Source: Cannabis sativa (lineage: Eukaryota > Streptophyta > Magnoliopsida > Rosales > Cannabaceae). Taken from it: DNA of 64,000 bases. Of the stretch, positions 60,111 through 64,000 are shown in pieces. Location of the stretch: contig NC_083602.1 of assembly GCF_029168945.1 (NCBI RefSeq), positions 12,831,850 through 12,895,849 on the forward strand, given 5' to 3'. Made by a program: the position numbers and the translations under genes. The notes beneath the pieces were generated by a model. It searched no databases and was not told the DNA's origin. It worked only from the letters and a program-made list of their open reading frames with translations. Position 1 is the first letter of the stretch, and the number at the start of each line of letters is the position of its first letter.

Positions 60111-61962
60111 TGTTGGGTTTTATGCCCTAAATAAAACTCTATTTTAATGTAATCCTTTATTATTCAATATCAATAAAGAAACAGAAGTATTTTTCATTCA
60201 TTTGTATGTTTTGGTTCATGTTATCAATTGCTTGTCTATTTGATTTATAAATTCATCTGAAACCCTTTTCACATACTTGATCCTATTTATTGTGTTGTCA
60301 CCACAGTGGAAAGTAAACATGACTATGTGAATAAAGATTCCTAGATTTATCAGAAACGGGGTTTTACTGATATGATAATCTACAACAGAGTTTACTTGCA
60401 TTTTTTAAAATGCTATGTTCTTTCCAGAGCATTGGTTAAAGTAAAGCTTGGGTTGGGTGCATGGAGTATGCATCGGAAGGGACCGATATTGAACTTTGAC
60501 ATAGATTTAATTAAACTTATTGTAATATCGATTCAAGTCAATATCAACTAGTTGATCCTAGATCAAATGATCTTAATCCTGATATGATGAGGCTCAATCT
60601 CAAGAGTGTTATTCGTGTTCTTTGATTTGTTAGTTAAGCCTACTTTTGGGTCAGGGTGATACGTACATTTTGGGAACACGGTAGTGCAATTGAGTGGGAG
60701 CGCTAACATAAATATGGAATCTATAGCTTCTATCTGGCGAATAGAAAGTAAAGGATGATTTCCTTCGAGCTTGACCAAACGAAAATAAATGGTGGAGTAC
60801 TCATTTCACATAGCTGAAATATCATTTATACGGGGTTAAGTGTTTTAAGGATAAAATACATTGTAGGGTGTTACGGTAATCTAATCCCTTTACAGTGTAG
60901 ATCATCCATATAGAGGATCATTGATCAAATTAGGATTATAACAATGGATAACTAATGACGTGTCTATATGGTTGAACATATAGAGCGTTCTATATACTGA
61001 GAGTGCAATTCTAAGTTGTATGCGTGGATTCAACGAAGAATTAATAAGGCAGTGAATTTAGATTATAAATTCTTGATCTGCTTATTGGAAGCTCGGTTAT
61101 ATAGACCCATGGTCCCCCCACTAATTGAGACAATATTACTTGTAAGACTCATTTAATTGGTTTTGATTAATGAATTAGAATTCTCAAATTAGACTATGTC
61201 TATTTGTGAATTTTTCACTAAGTAAGGGCGAAATTGTAAAGAAAGAGTTTTTAGGGCATATTTGTCAATTAAGATACTTTGTATGGTCCAATTAATAAAT
61301 ATGATAAATGACAATATTATTTAATAATTATTTATAGTTATTAAATAGTTAGAATTGGCATTTAAATGGTTGAATTTGAAAATTGGCGTTTTTGAGAAAA
61401 TGAGATGCAGAAATGATAAAACAACAAAATTGCAAAAGTGAGGCCCAAATCCAATATGCCATGGCCGACCACTTTTATAGGGTTTATCATCTGATTTTTT
61501 TTATTATTTTAATGCCAAATAATTCAAACCTAACCCTATGTGGCATGCTATAAATAGATAGTGATGGCTTCAGGAAAAATAGACTTTCACATCTTGTTTC
61601 CTTCAGAGAAAAACCTGAGCCTTCTCTCTCTATACTTAGCCGCCACCATCACCCTCTTCTTCTTCCTTGAATAATTTCGAACCTCTTAGTGATAGAGTAG
61701 TACCCACACACAGCAAGTAGTACCTCAATCATAGTGAGGAAGATCGTGAAGAAAGACATTCAACAAGAAGGAGATACAACATCAAAGGAAGGAGAGAAAG
61801 AGATCCAGGTTCAGATCTTGATAATACTCTGCGACAGAAAGGATACAAGGGTTAGAGATCTTAACGGAAGGAGACATTTTATTCCGCTGCACCCAATGTA
61901 AGGTTTGTCATACTTTATGTTTGTTTAATTTTATAATCGTTTTATAAGTTCATATTTAGGGT
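60111..61962 (+). repeat. 3' LTR of Copia B, truncated
   Basis: Matches 41809-43714 from TGTTGGG up to 'catatttagggt', then changes to 'tttcaccagctg'. About 65 bp of U5 and the right target duplication are missing. Confidence 0.92.
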
Positions 61963-63495
61963 TTTCACCAGCTGAACCTCATTCTTGACCTCCTGGATTT
62001 CTGTAGAAGCAGAACTCGAGCTTGCATTAGCAGCACCACCAGCTTTAGGCCTCTTTTGAAAAACTCCATCAAAATACTCCGAGGGTTGGAATGTTGTTCC
62101 AGTCAATGAAGGCTCAAGAGTTTCATGAGATTGGGCCACATTTTTCTGAGAGGACAAAACCTTAAAGATTAAATTTGGAAACAAGCTTAAAAGTTGGCTT
62201 TTTACCTCTTCGAAATGAGACAATTTGGTTCAAAATGTGGGAGGCCAAGTCAATAGATGCTCCCGAGGTGATACGGTAGAGGAATGAGGCCACATCTTGA
62301 GACACCACAGTCTTGTTTGAGTTTGGAACCCAATTGCTAAGTGCAAATCGCATGAGAGATGCATGAGCAAATGTGAGATGTGTAATGTGAAGACTCTCCC
62401 CCGATTTCAGTTCAGCCCGTGCACTAGTGAGTTCAGTGAGCATCAATTGGCGATCCATAGACATTATGGCATTTGGGACATCTCTGGCAGTTGCAAGGCT
62501 TGAGATATGTCTTTTTCAGAAAAGGAAAACCAATGTCCTCTAACATACACTTTTCGATAAAGTCGAGAACTTTCATCAAGAAAATCATCAGTTAAATTAG
62601 CATAGAAATCTTTGACAATATTTGCAATGTACCCTTTGAAATCAGAGAGAGTGTTCTCCCATTGATGGTATTGAATGAATTTAACAATTCCATACACCCT
62701 ATGAGCATGTAAATCATAATTCCTTTCACTCTCAAACTTTCGGGTTGCATACAAATTCCAATCACGCTCATTATCACGATAGTAAAATCGAGGACAATAG
62801 GAAAGAGATGTAGGAATGTTACTAGGAGAGGATTCCTTCATTGGCTGCTTGACTTTGGCAGCAGGAGAAGCCTTTGCTGCTGAAGAGGATCGAGCAGGAG
62901 TTGAAGCAGATTTGGTCAAAGGAGGCTCTGGCTCGAGTTCAGTTTCCTCACTGTCTGAGGAAACTCCAATGACCTCTGGAATCTCCTTCTCAGAATGGAG
63001 AGACACGGATTTGTCTGAGGAATCAACTGAGGGATCCTCCATGGGTTCTTCTTCTTTAGAACTCAAAGTAATTGAAGGGGGATTTACCTTTTGTTTTTGG
63101 CTGGAGGCACTGACTTGTCACGACTTCGAGAAGATCGAAGTTCCTTCTCGACAGTAGCTTGCTGGGCACGAGTGCGAGTGGAAGGGCCAGTTGGAGTAGA
63201 AGCAGCAACTTCTTTTACTGATGCAACAAGAGGAGAAATTGAAGCAGGTGGAGGAGATTCCTTTGAAGATGAAGACGATGAGGTCCAAGTTTTGTATGGC
63301 CGCACAGATTTTCGAGCCACTTTCTTAGGAAGACGTTTTGGCTTCTTGGGCTGAGATTCACGCTGAGGAAGTGATGAATCTCCTATTTTTGCAGCAGCTG
63401 AAGGCACGGTTGAAGCAACAGGAGGAGCATTCGAGGGGGTTGCATCGGTTTCAACCATCTTTTTGGGATGCCCTAGATTCTTTGTTCTAACCATG
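61963..63495 (-). pseudogene. Envelope-like / putative plant transposon protein (Transposase_32-like), broken
   Basis: The ATG at 63495 on the minus strand opens a basic N-terminus (MVRTKNLGHPKK), then Ser/Pro/Ala-rich low-complexity sequence. A frame change near 63080 leads to an acidic Ser-rich stretch and then a globular part with 'RFYYRDNERDWNLY' and RKVYVRGHWFSFSEKDISQA. This V-Y-V-R-G-x-W/C-x-x-F-S pattern is typical of proteins annotated as envelope-like or 'putative plant transposon protein' near Athila/Gypsy elements. A second frame change is near 62464. A likely 57-base intron (gag|gtaaaa ... tctcag) lies at about 62208-62152. The C-terminus runs into the Copia B LTR at 61962. Function is unknown. 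It is probably a Gypsy-related ORF and not a host gene. Confidence 0.6.
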
Positions 63496-64000
63496 GTGAT
63501 CTGGAAGAAAGAATGAACAACAAACAAACAAGAGAGACAAAGGAATAGAATCGGGTAGGTGGTGAGAATAAATGACAAAAAAATAGTTTAAATAAACATG
63601 GGAGAGTTGAGCAAAAAGGAAACTAATTTCAAAATTTTGAGTAACCACTAGCCCACGATCACAAAAGGAAACCACCCACTCTTGCACAAAAAACACTCCC
63701 CTTTTCTTTTTTTTTCTTTTTTTTAAAAAAGAAACTAGAATAACCACCAATATTTCCAAAAATAAGACAATCTTTCAAGATTAAAAATACATTACCATAT
63801 AAGAGACCAAACTTTAAAAGGTAACATATCAAAATAAATCAAGGAAGAATAAATATTAATACTTACCATTTAAGCACAAAATTTCCTTAGCCCATGAATC
63901 AAGTCCATCGCCTCCCTCTCTTTTTTTTTTTTATTTATTTTTTTATTTTTATTTTTAAGAAACCGAAAATAAAATAAAAGTATGTACAATAAATATAAGA
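63496..64000. other. Upstream region of the minus-strand pseudogene
   Basis: AT-rich with T-tracts near 63705-63723 and 63922-63955. No gene, LTR end or primer site is recognised up to the window end. Confidence 0.5.

Larger units (their letters stand above)
41809..61962 (+). mobile_element. Ty1/Copia B element, pol-only, with Copia C nested; 3' end truncated
   Basis: 5' LTR 41809-43714, primer site, leader (43715-44135, resuming at 54258), pol (56634-60042), purine tract, then a 3' LTR at 60111-61962 that lacks about its last 65 bp. No gag can be found between the twin hairpins (56393-56528) and the protease region. The pol reads continuously from RT to RNase H but is broken upstream. The left flank is CATAA. 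No matching duplication exists at the right because the 3' LTR end is missing. Confidence 0.92.

Overview
This window is AT-rich plant nuclear DNA, almost certainly from a eudicot. Most of it is nested transposable elements: Ty1/Copia and Ty3/Gypsy LTR retrotransposons, Mutator-like TIR elements, MITEs and a LINE tail. I can support one intact host gene, an F-box/phloem-protein-2 (PP2-B type) gene in three exons at 37249-39065. No tRNA, rRNA or CRISPR array was seen. The species cannot be fixed from the sequence.

Layout. 1-2330 is the 3' end of a Copia element (family 'A'), inserted in the 3' part of a Gypsy element of Athila/Tat appearance (2331-5662, with its 3' LTR at 4285-5662). 5816-33392 is one Mutator-like element with a perfect 9-bp target duplication (TTATAAAAA). 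It is split by other insertions. Copia A2 (5952-28634, TSD TTAAG) sits in its left terminal repeat. A2 carries a 2.36-kb Gypsy-like solo LTR in its own 5' LTR (6389-8748, TSD ATATC) and a second family member, Copia A1 (13511-23781, TSD TCACC), in its leader. A second Mutator-like element (28736-32273) lies inside the first and holds a reverse-oriented solo LTR (28855-30738, TSD CTCTT). 33393-37180 holds decayed Copia and LINE tails. The F-box gene follows, then a 646-bp MITE-like element (40011-40656) and a gene fragment (41304-41808) interrupted by Copia B (41809-61962). Copia B carries Copia C on the minus strand in its leader (44136-54257, TSD CCCTG); C holds a 375-bp Tourist-type MITE. 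The window ends with a minus-strand pseudogene of envelope-like/plant-transposon-protein type (61963-63495).

Copia A, B and C share related 1.9-kb LTRs, primer sites and leaders, but their coding content is split. The two A elements with readable interiors keep a gag gene (with breaks) and only eroded traces of pol. B keeps protease-integrase-RT-RNase H (with breaks) and has no gag. C has neither gene. All four nevertheless keep leader elements that look like folded RNA: a perfect GC palindrome after the primer site, with compensated base changes between copies; a ~90-nt stem-loop whose core also occurs in the unrelated Gypsy-like solo LTR; and twin small hairpins about 110 nt apart just before gag. 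This pattern suggests a family that mobilises in trans through shared RNA signals, and it is the most interesting content of the window.
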